Source of the DNA: Pectobacterium colocasium
GTDB taxonomy: Bacteria > Pseudomonadota > Gammaproteobacteria > Enterobacterales > Enterobacteriaceae
Assembly (NCBI RefSeq): GCF_020181655.1
Contig: NZ_CP084032.1
Location: forward strand, 2,356,001-2,420,000
Length of the DNA: 64,000 nt
Direction: 5' to 3'
Position numbers and translations under genes: made by a program. Below, piece by piece: positions 27,589 to 38,402 of this stretch (the first letter of the stretch is position 1; each line of letters begins with the position of its first letter). A model generated the notes under the pieces. The model was not told the origin of the DNA. It ran no database searches and worked only from the letters and a program-made list of their open reading frames with translations.

Positions 27589-28788
27589 TTAACCACGGGG
27601 CAGTGACGTAATACTGCCCTTGTGGTGCCGCGTGAGCAGTCGGGCGCGTACCGCCAACAGGGCGGCACAGAGCATGACCAGCGCCAGTGATATTTTTGAC
27701 GGCAGAGGGAGCGCCATCGCGATCAGCCCCAGTGCAGCGCCTCCCGCCATTTGTACAAACCCTACCATCGCCGACGCAATTCCCGCTTCATTGGAATAAG
27801 GCTCCAGCGCGTAGCTGGTGGAGGGGCCGATCAAAAATGCCAGACCGCCACAGGCCAGCGCGACGGGCAGCATGTAGGTCGGCCAGATGTTTTGCAGCGC
27901 GTCAGGTAAGATCACAACACCACCCAGTAGTGAAAGGAAACCCGCGCCCATCAGCAGGCTACCAACAGCCAGACAGCGTGGCCGACCGACTTTGCGGATA
28001 ATGCGATTCGCGAAAAAGCTGACCAGCATGATCCAAAAACCGTTTGCTCCGAAGGCGATTGAAAATTCAAGCGGCGTGAGTTGCGCCTGATTTATCAACA
28101 CCACGGGGGAAAAGGTGACATAGGTTAACGCCATCCCCATTGCGCCCGCGTTGACGGCTGCAAATCCCAGAAAATGGCGATCGGACAACAGGCGTACATA
28201 TTGGCGCAGCGGTAAGCCGTGTACGGGCAATGTTGAATCCGGGCGCGTTTCGGGCAGGAAGCGAATGACGAGTGCCAGTACCAGAACACTGTAGCCCGCG
28301 AGGAACCAGAACGGCGCACGCCAGCCGAAGGCTTCAGCCAGCAGCCCGCCGAAGAGCGGCGCCAGCGCTGGCACAATATTCAGCGTGCCGTTGAGAAAAC
28401 CATAGGTTCTGGCGGCATCATCGCCGTTTAGCTTGTCACGTACGCTGCTGAAAATGGCAACGGCAGTACAGCAGACGGCCATACCCTGAAAAAGGCGTGA
28501 AAGAACGAATAGCGTGGCGTTGGTCGCCAGCGCCGCCATGATGGCACCGATGATATAGATTATCACACCAGCCAGCGCCATCGGGCGGCGGCCATATTTA
28601 TCGACCAGTGGCCCAGCCAGAAGCTGGCCTAATCCCATGACCAAAATAAACAGGGCGACGGTGGATTGAATCAGCGATTCCGGGCTGTTCAACGCCACGG
28701 CGATGGCGGGAATCAGCGGTAAATAGATGTCGATACCCAGAGGGCCGAGTAGAACCAGAGTCAGTAAAATCAGAACAAATCGTTGCAT
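27589..28788 (-). CDS. Bcr/CflA-family multidrug efflux MFS transporter
   Basis: The 399-aa inner-membrane protein has twelve predicted TM segments. Motifs of the Bcr/CflA drug:H+ antiporter family are present: GIDIYLPLIPAIA near the N-terminus, GPLVDKYGRRPMALAG (motif A) and RLFQGMAVCCTAVA. Substrate is unknown; it is Bcr-like, but I would not assign a specific symbol. It occupies the place where dadX lies in E. coli and runs convergently to dadA with only 23 bp between stops. Its last codons lie in a hairpin (GGGCAGT/ACTGCCC) that may act as terminator. Confidence 0.88.
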   Translation of the reverse strand: MQRFVLILLTLVLLGPLGIDIYLPLIPAIAVALNSPESLIQSTVALFILVMGLGQLLAGPLVDKYGRRPMALAGVIIYIIGAIMAALATNATLFVLSRLFQGMAVCCTAVAIFSSVRDKLNGDDAARTYGFLNGTLNIVPALAPLFGGLLAEAFGWRAPFWFLAGYSVLVLALVIRFLPETRPDSTLPVHGLPLRQYVRLLSDRHFLGFAAVNAGAMGMALTYVTFSPVVLINQAQLTPLEFSIAFGANGFWIMLVSFFANRIIRKVGRPRCLAVGSLLMGAGFLSLLGGVVILPDALQNIWPTYMLPVALACGGLAFLIGPSTSYALEPYSNEAGIASAMVGFVQMAGGAALGLIAMALPLPSKISLALVMLCAALLAVRARLLTRHHKGSITSLPRG

Positions 28789-28912
28789 AACAAAAACAGA
28801 CGTCTACGTTTTATGGGGTCGACAGGGTAATGCGCGCACTGGCTGAAAGAAAGCGTTATCTTTGTGACAATGTCACGATGAGATAGTGATTTACACTCTG
28901 GAAGGGAAAATC

Positions 28913-28949
28913 AGCCAGTTAACTATTAGTCATTAACAGATAACTGGCT
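28913..28949 (-). terminator. Terminator after the yeaGH operon
   Basis: The stem AGCCAGTTA/TAACTGGCT has a ~19-nt loop. On the minus strand GATTTTCCC follows. It lies 9 bp beyond the yeaH stop. Confidence 0.7.
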
Positions 28950-28958
28950 GAGTGATGG

Positions 28959-30233
28959 TTAATGCCCTACGGTTTGCTTACGGAAGAGTTCGCGGAAGAC
29001 AGGGTAGATATCATCCTGATCGCGAATATGCTGCATAGCGAAATTATCAAATGTATCGCGCAGTGTTTCATATTCGCGCCAGAGCGTCTGGTGTGAACGT
29101 CGTGTGATCTCGATATAGCTGTAATAACGCACCATTGGCAGAAGCTTATTCGCCAGTATCTGGTGGCACAGCGGTGAATCATCAGCCCAGTTATCGCCAT
29201 CCGATGCCTGTGCCGCATAGATATTCCACTGTGACGGATCGTAACGCTCGCGTACGACTTCCTCCATCAGTTTTAACGCACTGGAGACAATGGTACCGCC
29301 GGTTTCCTGAGAGTAGAAGAACTCCTGTTCATCAACCTCTTTCGCCTGCGTGTGGTGGCGAATATAGACAACGTCTACGTTTTTGTAATTTCTGCTGAGG
29401 AACAGATACAGCAGAATATAAAAGCGCTTCGCCATGTCTTTTGTCGCCTGATCCATGGAGCCGGACACGTCCATCAAACAAAACATCACAGCCTGGCTCG
29501 ATGGCTCGGCCCGGCGCTCGTAGTTCTTGTAGCGCAGGTCAAACGTATCAATAAACGGCACGCGGGCGATTTTCTGGCGCAGTTCGGTAATTTCCTGTCG
29601 CAGCCGTTCCTCTTCCAGCAATTGCGCGGGTTCGGTATGTGCCAGCTGTTCCAACGTCTCTTCCAGTTCGTGCAGCGTGCGGCGTTTACCCGCCGTCATC
29701 GCCATACGACGCGCCAGTGAGTTTTGCAATGACCGTACCACGCTGATATTGGCAGGAACGCCGTTCGCGGTGTAGCCAGCGCGGTGTGTTTTGTACTCGG
29801 TCATCTGCCGATGCTGGGTCTTCTTCAGATTTGGCAGCGCCAGGTCTTCAAACAACAGGTCCAGATATTCGTCTTTGGAGATCTGAAAGACAAACTCATC
29901 CTCGCCTTCGCCATCTTTACTGGCGTCCCCCTGACCGGAACCACCGCCGCCACCTCCTTGTGGCCGCTCGATTTTGTCGTTCTGTACGAAGTGATCATTA
30001 CCCGGGTGGACGCGATGACGGCGTCCTCCACGGCCCTGATGGAACATCGGTTCGTTGATGTCTGCATTGGGGATCGACACCGACTCCCCGCTTTCGATGT
30101 CGGTCACCGAACGCTTATTAATGGCCTCGGAAATCGACTGTTTTATTTGCGACTTATAGCGGCGCAAAAAGCGTTGGCGGTTCACCGTGCTTTTGTTTTT
30201 GCCGTTTAGCCGTCGATCAATAAAATAGGCCAT
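28959..30233 (-). CDS. yeaH: YeaH, VWA-like protein of the YeaG kinase operon
   Basis: The protein (424 aa from the chosen start) belongs to the UPF0229/DUF444 family. A Gly-rich acidic linker (about residues 90-110) precedes a von Willebrand A-like domain with the MIDAS motif [12 protein letters not shown] chose ATG 30233 ([15 protein letters not shown]) with SD GGGGGAA; the frame runs on upstream to 30260. It follows yeaG by 36 nt and is cotranscribed. In E. coli yeaGH responds to nitrogen starvation and stationary phase. The exact activity is unknown. Confidence 0.95.
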   Translation of the reverse strand: MAYFIDRRLNGKNKSTVNRQRFLRRYKSQIKQSISEAINKRSVTDIESGESVSIPNADINEPMFHQGRGGRRHRVHPGNDHFVQNDKIERPQGGGGGGSGQGDASKDGEGEDEFVFQISKDEYLDLLFEDLALPNLKKTQHRQMTEYKTHRAGYTANGVPANISVVRSLQNSLARRMAMTAGKRRTLHELEETLEQLAHTEPAQLLEEERLRQEITELRQKIARVPFIDTFDLRYKNYERRAEPSSQAVMFCLMDVSGSMDQATKDMAKRFYILLYLFLSRNYKNVDVVYIRHHTQAKEVDEQEFFYSQETGGTIVSSALKLMEEVVRERYDPSQWNIYAAQASDGDNWADDSPLCHQILANKLLPMVRYYSYIEITRRSHQTLWREYETLRDTFDNFAMQHIRDQDDIYPVFRELFRKQTVGH

Positions 30234-30269
30234 GTTTCCCCCAAACGCTGTTGCCAGCATCGTGCGTCA

Positions 30270-32204
30270 TTATGATGATTTCCTCACCCGCAGATACCAT
30301 TCGCACAGCAAACGCACCTGCTTCCGGGTGTAGCCTTTCTCCATCATACGATCGACGAAGTCATCATGTTTTTTCTGTTCATCCGTTGAGGTTTTGGTAT
30401 TAAACGAAATCACAGGCAGCAGCTCTTCCGTGTTGGAGAACATCTTCTTCTCGATGACCGTGCGCAGTTTTTCATAACTGGTCCAGTTTGGATTCCGGCC
30501 GCTATTATTGGCGCGGGCACGCAGGACAAAGTTGACGATCTCGTTACGGAAGTCTTTCGGGTTGCTGATGCCCGCAGGTTTCTCGATCTTTTCCAGCTCG
30601 GCGTTTAGCGATTCTCGGTCAAACAGCTGGCCGGTATCCGGGTCACGGTACTCCTGATCCTGAATCCAGAAATCCGCATAGGTAACATAACGGTCAAAAA
30701 TGTTCTGCCCGTATTCGGAATAGGATTCGAGATAGGCGGTCTGGATTTCTTTACCGATAAACTCCGCGTATTTCGGCGTCAGATAGCCTTTCAGGTGCTC
30801 CAGGTACTTCTCTGCCAGTTCCTGCGGGAACTGCTCACGTTCGATCTGCTGTTCCAGTACGTAGAACAGGTGTACCGGGTTAGCCGCGACTTCGCTGTGA
30901 TCGAAGTTAAAGACGCGTGACAGAATCTTGAACGCGAAGCGTGTCGACAGGCCGTTCATCCCTTCATCCACGCCTGCGTAATCGCGGTACTCCTGATAGG
31001 ATTTCGCCTTCGGATCGGTATCTTTCAGGCTTTCTCCGTCGTAAACCCGCATCTTGGAGTAGATGCTGGAGTTTTCAGGATCTTTCAGGCGCGACAGAAT
31101 GGAGAAGCGAGCCAGCGTTTCCAGCGTGCCGGGTGCGCAAGGCGCATGCGTCAGTTCGCTGTGGTTGAGCAGCTTGTCGTAAATTTTGACCTCTTCGGAT
31201 ACGCGCAGGCAGTACGGCACCTTCACGATATACACACGGTCAAGAAACGCCTCATTGTTCTTGTTGTTACGGAATTGCACCCATTCCGATTCATTGGAGT
31301 GCGCCAGAATAATCCCGTTGAACGGCAGGGCGGCAATACCTTCCGTCCCGTTGTAGTTGCCTTCCTGTGTCGCGGTCAGCAGCGGGTGGAGCACCTTGAT
31401 CGGCGCTTTGAACATCTCGACGAATTCCATAATGCCCTGATTCGCGCGGCACAATGCGCCAGAGTAGCCGTAGGCATCGGGATCGTTTTGGGCATAATGC
31501 TCCAGCTTGCGGATATCGACCTTGCCGACCAGCGCTGAAATATCCTGATTGTTCTCATCACCGGGTTCGGTTTTTGCGATCCCGATTTGTGCCAGAATTG
31601 ATGGCCATACTTTAACGACTTTGAATTTGGAAATGTCGCCGCCAAATTCCTGAAGGCGTTTGGCTGCCCACGGCGACATGATGGTGCCGAGATAGCGCCG
31701 TGGAATGGCATACTCTTTTTCGAGAATGGCGGCATCTTCCTGCGGGTTGAACAGGCAGAGCGGATGGTCATTCACCGGGCTGCGTTCGCCGTTGGCGCTG
31801 AGGATGTAAATCGGTACGCGTTGCATCAGTGCTTTCAAGCGTTCGGCCAGAGAGGATTTACCGCCACCGACCGGCCCCAACAGATAGAGAATCTGTTTCT
31901 TCTCTTCCAATCCCTGCGCGGCATGTTTCAGGTAAGAGACAATCTGTTCGATCGCTTCTTCCATACCGTAAAATTCTTCAAAAGCCGGGTAGCGAGCAAT
32001 CACCCGGTTCGAGAATAGGCGCGACATTCGTGATTCTTGGGCGGTATCCACCATTACAGGCTCACCGATAGCCGTTAACAATCGTTCAGCCGCGTTCGCA
32101 TAAGCATTGCGATCCTGCTGACAGATAGTAAGGAATTCCTGCAGAGTGAACTCTTCATCCTTGGCAGCGTCGTAGCGCTGGCGGTAGTGATCAAATATGT
32201 TCAT
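30270..32204 (-). CDS. yeaG: PrkA-type serine protein kinase YeaG
   Basis: The 644-aa protein has an N-terminal AAA+-like PrkA domain with the P-loop LLGPVGGGKSSLAERLK (about residues 108-124) and a C-terminal PrkA kinase-related domain. E. coli YeaG is a stress-linked Ser/Thr kinase whose loss affects survival under sustained nitrogen starvation. Length matches E. coli (644). It is the first gene of yeaGH. A near-consensus sigma-54 promoter lies about 100 nt upstream. Confidence 0.96.
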   Translation of the reverse strand: MNIFDHYRQRYDAAKDEEFTLQEFLTICQQDRNAYANAAERLLTAIGEPVMVDTAQESRMSRLFSNRVIARYPAFEEFYGMEEAIEQIVSYLKHAAQGLEEKKQILYLLGPVGGGKSSLAERLKALMQRVPIYILSANGERSPVNDHPLCLFNPQEDAAILEKEYAIPRRYLGTIMSPWAAKRLQEFGGDISKFKVVKVWPSILAQIGIAKTEPGDENNQDISALVGKVDIRKLEHYAQNDPDAYGYSGALCRANQGIMEFVEMFKAPIKVLHPLLTATQEGNYNGTEGIAALPFNGIILAHSNESEWVQFRNNKNNEAFLDRVYIVKVPYCLRVSEEVKIYDKLLNHSELTHAPCAPGTLETLARFSILSRLKDPENSSIYSKMRVYDGESLKDTDPKAKSYQEYRDYAGVDEGMNGLSTRFAFKILSRVFNFDHSEVAANPVHLFYVLEQQIEREQFPQELAEKYLEHLKGYLTPKYAEFIGKEIQTAYLESYSEYGQNIFDRYVTYADFWIQDQEYRDPDTGQLFDRESLNAELEKIEKPAGISNPKDFRNEIVNFVLRARANNSGRNPNWTSYEKLRTVIEKKMFSNTEELLPVISFNTKTSTDEQKKHDDFVDRMMEKGYTRKQVRLLCEWYLRVRKSS

Positions 32205-32658
32205 AGCGATGCCCGTCCTTCGTCGATTAGCACAGATTAAGAGAGCGCGTGGAATATATGCCTATTAATGTATTGCCCTCCGAAAGAAGAAATCTTCTGA
32301 GTCCAGCAACCCTTATGCCAACTTGCCACATCAGGGCGTCGTGATTTTATTCATACCAGCTGGTCAGGAAGACGTCACCTTCTGTATTAAAGCGTAGTTT
32401 GCATCCGTAAAATTTCCTCTAGTCCACAGACGTATTTTTAAGATATTTCAAGGACTCACTTTCAGGAAAATCCGTGTAACCTTATAGAGAATAGGCGCTC
32501 AGCCTTAAGGACACGGCCTATTACCGACGTTAGCGCACGTAAAACTTATCGAATAGTTAGGTTATTCGTTAGTGTTATTTTATATAACCTGAACGCGAAC
32601 GTGTGTAATTGGCTTATCATGTTTCATGATATTTATCTGTAATAGGAAATAGAAAACT
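32205..32658. other. yeaG-mipA intergenic region (454 bp)
   Basis: The divergent control region contains the sigma-54 promoter for yeaG (32305-32321), an ACCAGCTGGT palindrome near 32357 upstream of it, and the AT-rich promoter area of mipA. No further gene was seen. Confidence 0.6.
32305..32321 (-). promoter_or_regulatory. Sigma-54 promoter of yeaGH
   Basis: On the minus strand the sequence is TTGGCATAAGGGTTGCT. This matches the -24/-12 consensus YTGGCAC-N5-TTGCW with exact GG-to-GC spacing. Transcription would start near 32293, ~90 nt before yeaG. E. coli yeaGH is known to be NtrC/sigma-54 activated, which supports it. Confidence 0.82.
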
Positions 32659-33408
32659 GTGAAAAAACCTCAACTATGTATGCTGGCCGCGCTGATTTCT
32701 GGTGCCGTGCTCCTGCCTTCAGCCTATGCCGCAGACGTCTCTCTGGGCCTTGGCGCTGTGGGTTCAACGTCCGTATACCGTGGTGTTGATAATGACGTTT
32801 ATCCGCTTCCTGTACTGAATTATGAAAGTGAAAATTTTTATTTCCGCGGGCTAGGTGGTGGATACTACCTGTGGAATGACGGCGCAAATCGTCTCTCTTT
32901 AACGGCCTACTACCTGCCTTTAGGGTTTAAACCGGGAGATAGCGACGATCTGCGTATGAAGCAGCTAGATAAACGCCGCGGTACGCTGATGGCGGGTGCG
33001 GCCTATCGTCATACCGCCGACTGGGGCGAAATTCGTACTGTGCTGGCAGGCGACACGCTGGATTACAGCAACGGATTCGCGTGGGATACGGCCTATCTTT
33101 ACCGTTTCTCAATGGGTGATTTGAGCATCACCCCAGGTATCGGCGCCACCTGGTTTAGTGAAAACATGAACCGGTATTACTATGGCGTTAACGCACAGGA
33201 GTCCGCGCGTTCCGGCTTTAACCAATATAGTCCTGGCGATGGTTGGGCTCCCTATCTTGAGCTGAGCGCCGGTTATCAGATTAACCAAAGCTGGAGCGCC
33301 TGGGCCGTGGGTCGTTACACGCGTTTGTCTGACGAAATGAAGGACAGCCCGATTGTCGACAGTAGTCACAGCATCTTAATGAGCGCAGGCGTCAGCTACC
33401 GTTTCTGA
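32659..33408 (+). CDS. mipA: MipA/OmpV family outer-membrane protein
   Basis: The 249-aa protein has a cleavable signal peptide (MKKPQLCMLAALISGAVLLP..., cut after SAYA) and a beta-barrel ending in Phe (SAGVSYRF). E. coli MipA is a scaffold linking the lytic transglycosylase MltA and PBP1B. Start is GTG with only a weak SD (GGAAAT). Length and position between yeaG and yeaE match E. coli (yeaF). Confidence 0.94.
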   Translation: MKKPQLCMLAALISGAVLLPSAYAADVSLGLGAVGSTSVYRGVDNDVYPLPVLNYESENFYFRGLGGGYYLWNDGANRLSLTAYYLPLGFKPGDSDDLRMKQLDKRRGTLMAGAAYRHTADWGEIRTVLAGDTLDYSNGFAWDTAYLYRFSMGDLSITPGIGATWFSENMNRYYYGVNAQESARSGFNQYSPGDGWAPYLELSAGYQINQSWSAWAVGRYTRLSDEMKDSPIVDSSHSILMSAGVSYRF

Positions 33409-33465
33409 TGCTTTTCGTGAGCGCTTTTAATGCTCTTCGTAAGCATGGTGCAGTTGCCGTACAAT

Positions 33466-33487
33466 AATGGGGTGATATCACCCCATT
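33466..33487. terminator. 22-bp palindrome after mipA
   Basis: A perfect palindrome (AATGGGGTGAT then its complement) lies 58 nt after the mipA stop. It can form a hairpin, but no T run follows. It may act as terminator or 3' stabiliser. Confidence 0.5.
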
Positions 33488-33566
33488 TGCACGTTTATGG
33501 TGCGCTGAATGCCATGTTAGGTTGATGGCAAACCGATGACGTTGACGGTAAATAAGGGAGAAGCGC

Positions 33567-34418
33567 GTGACAAAAACGATTCGTTTTCCAGATGACACCC
33601 GCGTACCGGCGATCGGTCAGGGGACGTGGTACATGGGTGAAGATGCCCGCATGAAAGCGCAGGAAGTGGCGGCGCTGCAAGCGGGCATCGACCTTGGCTT
33701 AACGTTGATTGATACGGCCGAAATGTATGCGGATGGCGGGGCGGAGGTCGTGGTCGGTGAAGCGATGCGCGGCCGTCGTGACAGCGTTTATCTGGTATCG
33801 AAAGTCTACCCGCACAATGCGGGAGGTGAAAAGGCGATACAGGCGTGTGAACGCAGCCTGAAGCGACTGCAAACCGAGCGTATCGATCTGTATCTGTTGC
33901 ACTGGCGTGGTGGTATCCCCTTAGTTGATACCATCGCCGCAATGGAACGATTGCAGCAGGCGGGCAAAATCGGTCAGTGGGGCGTCTCCAATCTCGACCT
34001 TGAGGACATGCAGGAGCTGTGGTCTCTGAACGGCGGACAGCGCTGTATGACCAATCAGGTGCTTTACCATTTGGCATCGCGTGGTATTGAGTTTGATTTG
34101 CTGCCGTGGTGTCAGCAACAGCAGCTTCCCATCATGGCGTATTGTCCGCTGGCGCAGGCCGGGCGCTTACGTGATGGATTATTCTCGCATCCGGTAGTGA
34201 AGCGGATTGCGCATGAACAGAGCATCACACCCGCTCAACTTTTACTGGCATGGGCGATTCGTCAGCCGGGCGTGATCGCGATTCCTAAAGCAAGTTCGGT
34301 TAAGCATGTTCAGGAAAATGCGCAAGCATTGGACGTGTTGTTGTCTGAGGACGATATCGCGCAGTTGGATCGCGCTTTTCCACCGCCGACGCGCAAACAA
34401 CATCTGGATGTGGTGTAG
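33567..34418 (+). CDS. yeaE: Aldo/keto reductase YeaE
   Basis: The 283-aa NADPH-dependent aldo/keto reductase resembles E. coli YeaE, a methylglyoxal reductase. The active-site region LIDTAEMYADGGAE (Asp/Tyr of the catalytic tetrad), the Lys in VSKVYPHNA, and the cofactor segment IPKASSVKHVQEN are visible. Start is GTG with a GGGAG SD, 6 nt away. It is convergent with yeaD, a hairpin at 34432 lying between them. Confidence 0.93.
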   Translation: MTKTIRFPDDTRVPAIGQGTWYMGEDARMKAQEVAALQAGIDLGLTLIDTAEMYADGGAEVVVGEAMRGRRDSVYLVSKVYPHNAGGEKAIQACERSLKRLQTERIDLYLLHWRGGIPLVDTIAAMERLQQAGKIGQWGVSNLDLEDMQELWSLNGGQRCMTNQVLYHLASRGIEFDLLPWCQQQQLPIMAYCPLAQAGRLRDGLFSHPVVKRIAHEQSITPAQLLLAWAIRQPGVIAIPKASSVKHVQENAQALDVLLSEDDIAQLDRAFPPPTRKQHLDVV

Positions 34419-34431
34419 CATTTGCGGAAGA

Positions 34432-34457
34432 GGTGTATGGCGGTTTCGCCATACACC
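34432..34457. terminator. Hairpin between yeaE and yeaD
   Basis: A perfect 10-11 bp stem GGTGTATGGCG/CGCCATACACC with a 4-nt loop lies between two convergent genes. It has no long T run. Confidence 0.6.
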
Positions 34458-34481
34458 CATATAGTTACGTTATAGCCGTGG

Positions 34482-35351
34482 TTATTTCTTGATGCGGATA
34501 ACCGTCGCCAGACGTGCCGGAGCGTTAGTGGAGGCGACAAACGGTTGATTAATTCGCGCCGTTTCTACGCACACGAACGTTTTATATCCCTCATCGGTCA
34601 TATCGCTAATTGTACGAGAAAGCTCTGCACCAGGGTTCCACGACACGACATCACTATGGTGCGAATGGTGTACTTCGATGCTGCGTTTCAGGACGGCGTC
34701 ATGTATCACGCTGGTATCCTGTGGCTGGGTATAAATGCGGTCCGTACGGTCGGTAAAGACCAGATCGCCTTGCTGCGTAGACAGCTTGCCCTGATTCACC
34801 TTATCAATGAATGACTCGCCCAGACCAGTAATGCGGATATCGCTGATGTCGCCGATGTTGAAATAGGTGTGCAGCGCGCTGGTAATGCTGTAATCACCTT
34901 GTGCTTCCAGCTCAATGCCGCACTCTTTGCCCAGCTTGAAGCGGGCGATGAGCGTGAATTCATGCGGCCAGCTCTTACGCGTTTCTTCATTGTCTCGCAG
35001 CGTGAATGTGAGCTGCACACCGTGCTCATCTTCGCTGTGAGCGGTAAATTCCCACGGCAGCAGGCGGGCGAAACCATGGTTAGGCTCGGCGAAAGGGCCA
35101 AACCAAGGGAAGCAGATCGGTACACCGCCGCGAATCGCAACGTGATGAGTAAAAGGCGTATTGTCACTCAGCCAGAGTACCGGCTCTTCATTAGTTGGCT
35201 GCCAACTGAGTAAGTGTGCCCCTTGTAATGCCACTGCCGCACGCACTTCAGGATGGTCAACGACGACGATAGGGAGTTGGTCCAACTGACGCTGGCTGAG
35301 GGTGGCGCTAATTTGTTTTGTGACGGGGAGTGAGAAAATTGTGTTATGCAT
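34482..35351 (-). CDS. yeaD: Glucose-6-phosphate 1-epimerase-like protein YeaD
   Basis: The protein (289 aa from the chosen start) belongs to the aldose-1-epimerase/D-hexose-6-phosphate mutarotase family. The segments GAHLLSWQPTNEEPVLWLSD, RGGVPICFPWFGPF and LHTYFNIGDISDIRITGL hold the catalytic His/Glu region. I chose ATG 35351 (MHNTIFSLPVTKQ); the frame continues upstream to 35441 through the gapA terminator, which argues against the longer form. It follows gapA in the same orientation. Confidence 0.93.
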   Translation of the reverse strand: MHNTIFSLPVTKQISATLSQRQLDQLPIVVVDHPEVRAAVALQGAHLLSWQPTNEEPVLWLSDNTPFTHHVAIRGGVPICFPWFGPFAEPNHGFARLLPWEFTAHSEDEHGVQLTFTLRDNEETRKSWPHEFTLIARFKLGKECGIELEAQGDYSITSALHTYFNIGDISDIRITGLGESFIDKVNQGKLSTQQGDLVFTDRTDRIYTQPQDTSVIHDAVLKRSIEVHHSHHSDVVSWNPGAELSRTISDMTDEGYKTFVCVETARINQPFVASTNAPARLATVIRIKK

Positions 35352-35407
35352 GATAGTGCCTTTTTTTGATTGTTTTTCGTAGTAAAAAGAAATCTGCAAG
35401 TAACAAT

Positions 35408-35438
35408 AAAAAAGGGCGACATCATGTCGCCCTTTTTT
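35408..35438. terminator. Intrinsic terminator after gapA
   Basis: GGGCGAC-atcat-GTCGCCC is flanked by A and T runs on the two sides, so it works on the minus strand after gapA. Occasional readthrough would reach yeaD. Confidence 0.9.
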
Positions 35439-35458
35439 CACCGAATCATCGCTGACAC

Positions 35459-36797
<1,339 letters not shown>

Positions 36798-37217
36798 ATG
36801 ACTAACGACTCTGCTTCGCATACCCCGTCCGATAATACTGAACTGACAGAGATGCAGCGCTATGTCACCCAGCAACGCGGCACAGAGCCCGCGTTTTCAG
36901 GCAAACTGCTGCATAACAAGCGCACCGGCGTTTATCACTGCTTGTGCTGTCAGGCTCCGCTGTTTTACTCCGACAGTAAATATGACTCCGGCTGTGGCTG
37001 GCCGAGCTTCGATCAGCCCGTTTCCTCAGAAGCGATTCGCTATCTGGAAGATGATTCACACAATATGCGCCGTATTGAGATCCGCTGTGGGCAGTGCGAT
37101 GCGCATCTGGGGCACGTTTTCCCTGATGGTCCGAAAACCACGGGCGAGCGCTATTGCGTAAATTCTGCTTCGCTGAGCTTTATCGATGACGTTGATGGCG
37201 AGCGCGTTGACGGGTAA
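36798..37217 (+). CDS. msrB: Peptide-methionine (R)-S-oxide reductase MsrB
   Basis: MsrB (139 aa) repairs methionine-R-sulfoxide. The two zinc-binding CxxC pairs (CLCCQAPLF and [13 protein letters not shown]), CGWPSFDQP, and the catalytic Cys in RYCVNSASL are present. Length matches E. coli. It is divergent from gapA, as in E. coli. Confidence 0.97.
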   Translation: MTNDSASHTPSDNTELTEMQRYVTQQRGTEPAFSGKLLHNKRTGVYHCLCCQAPLFYSDSKYDSGCGWPSFDQPVSSEAIRYLEDDSHNMRRIEIRCGQCDAHLGHVFPDGPKTTGERYCVNSASLSFIDDVDGERVDG

Positions 37218-37285
37218 TCTGAGTGAGATGAATAGGGCATGGCAGGCTGGTACTGCATAGCTTTAAACGATTCAGCTATCAAGCA

Positions 37286-37353
37286 TTCCTGTAAATACAA
37301 ACGTTTCTGTAAATGCAAACGTTCCTGTAAATACAAGTGCCCCTGTCAATAAC
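37286..37353. repeat. 18-bp tandem repeat, about 3.8 copies
   Basis: The units TTCCTGTAAATACAAACG, TTTCTGTAAATGCAAACG and TTCCTGTAAATACAAGTG, then a partial CCCCTGTCAATAAC, fill the space between msrB and yeaC. The first three differ by 2-4 bases. Confidence 0.9.
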
Positions 37354-37401
37354 AGAACTCAGTAAGAATAACGCTGACCTTTTTCGGAGCAGAAACCGGA
37401 T

Positions 37402-37680
37402 ATGGAACTCAATGATCTGATCGACGCGATGACGCCAGAAATTTACCAGCGGTTAGTCACGGCGGTAGAGCTGGGCAAATGGCCAGACGGTGTCGCGTTG
37501 ACGGCTGAACAGAAAGAAAACTGCCTGCAAATGGTGATGATGTGGCAGGCTCGTCATAATGAACAGGCTGAGCACATGACGATTGGCACTAATGGCGAAA
37601 TTGTGATGAAGAGTAAGCAGGAACTGAAGCGCGAGTTTAACATCGCTGATGCTATTGTTACGTTGAAGCCCGACGCCTAA
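37402..37680 (+). CDS. yeaC: YeaC family protein (DUF1315)
   Basis: The 92-aa protein has unknown function. MELNDLIDAMTPEIYQRLVTAVELGKWPDGVALTAEQ and KSKQELKREFNIADAI identify the YeaC family. Start ATG 37402 follows GGAG at a suitable distance. It lies between msrB and pncA, as in E. coli. A GGCAGCC/GGCTGCC hairpin (37691-37709) follows. Confidence 0.93.
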   Translation: MELNDLIDAMTPEIYQRLVTAVELGKWPDGVALTAEQKENCLQMVMMWQARHNEQAEHMTIGTNGEIVMKSKQELKREFNIADAIVTLKPDA

Positions 37681-37735
37681 CGCGTAAGCAGGCAGCCTCA
37701 TCGGCTGCCGTAATGCAGGGCGACAGTGACGCTGA

Positions 37736-38383
37736 CTAGTGTGCGGAAGGCAGTGTAGCAAGGAACTGCGTCATATCCGTCAGTGTCGCCCCGCGCTGTA
37801 CCATTTCCCGTAATGCAGATTCGCTGTCGTCGGGCAAAAGATTCAGGCCCCGACAACCATCCACTAATATTTCGGTGTGATAACCCAGCGCAATGGCATC
37901 CCACACGCTGAACTTGACGCAATAATCTGTCGCCAGCCCAAGAATCGTCAAATGGGTGATATGGTTGGCATGTAGCCAGTCATCCAATTCTGTTTTTACC
38001 CGATGCCCGTTATCGAAAAAAGCGCTATAGCTATCGATCTCTGGCTGAGTCCCTTTTTGTACGATCCACTGAATGGCCGACTGATTAAGTGCGGGGTGGA
38101 AATCAGCACCAGCGGTTCCCTGCACGCAATGAACCGGCCACCAGATCTGCGGCCATCCGTTTAACTCGCCGATTTCTCCAACCTTGGTATTTGCATTAAC
38201 GGCAAAGCAGCCGTGATTCTCGGGATGCCAATCCTGACTGGCGATCACGGTAACGCCAGCGGCCACGCAGGCCTCAATCGCACGGTTGGCAACCGCAATG
38301 ACCTGATCGCCTTCATTAACGGCCAATGCGCCGCCGGGACAAAAATCATTTTGTAAATCAACTAATAGCAATGCTTTTTTCAT
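37736..38383 (-). CDS. pncA: Nicotinamidase/pyrazinamidase
   Basis: PncA (215 aa) hydrolyses nicotinamide to nicotinate in NAD salvage. The metal and active-site residues are visible: Asp in LLVDLQNDFCPGGAL, metal ligands in ASQDWHPENHGCF, and the catalytic Cys in LGLATDYCVKFS. It is cotranscribed with ansA, 19 nt downstream of it. Same order as E. coli. Confidence 0.96.
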   Translation of the reverse strand: MKKALLLVDLQNDFCPGGALAVNEGDQVIAVANRAIEACVAAGVTVIASQDWHPENHGCFAVNANTKVGEIGELNGWPQIWWPVHCVQGTAGADFHPALNQSAIQWIVQKGTQPEIDSYSAFFDNGHRVKTELDDWLHANHITHLTILGLATDYCVKFSVWDAIALGYHTEILVDGCRGLNLLPDDSESALREMVQRGATLTDMTQFLATLPSAH

Positions 38384-38402
38384 TACCGACTCCGTGATTG
38401 AC

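Noticed and set aside
33517..34077. 186-codon minus-strand frame opposite yeaE
   Set aside because: Shadow of an intact aldo/keto reductase gene; low-complexity Pro/Arg/Ser translation.
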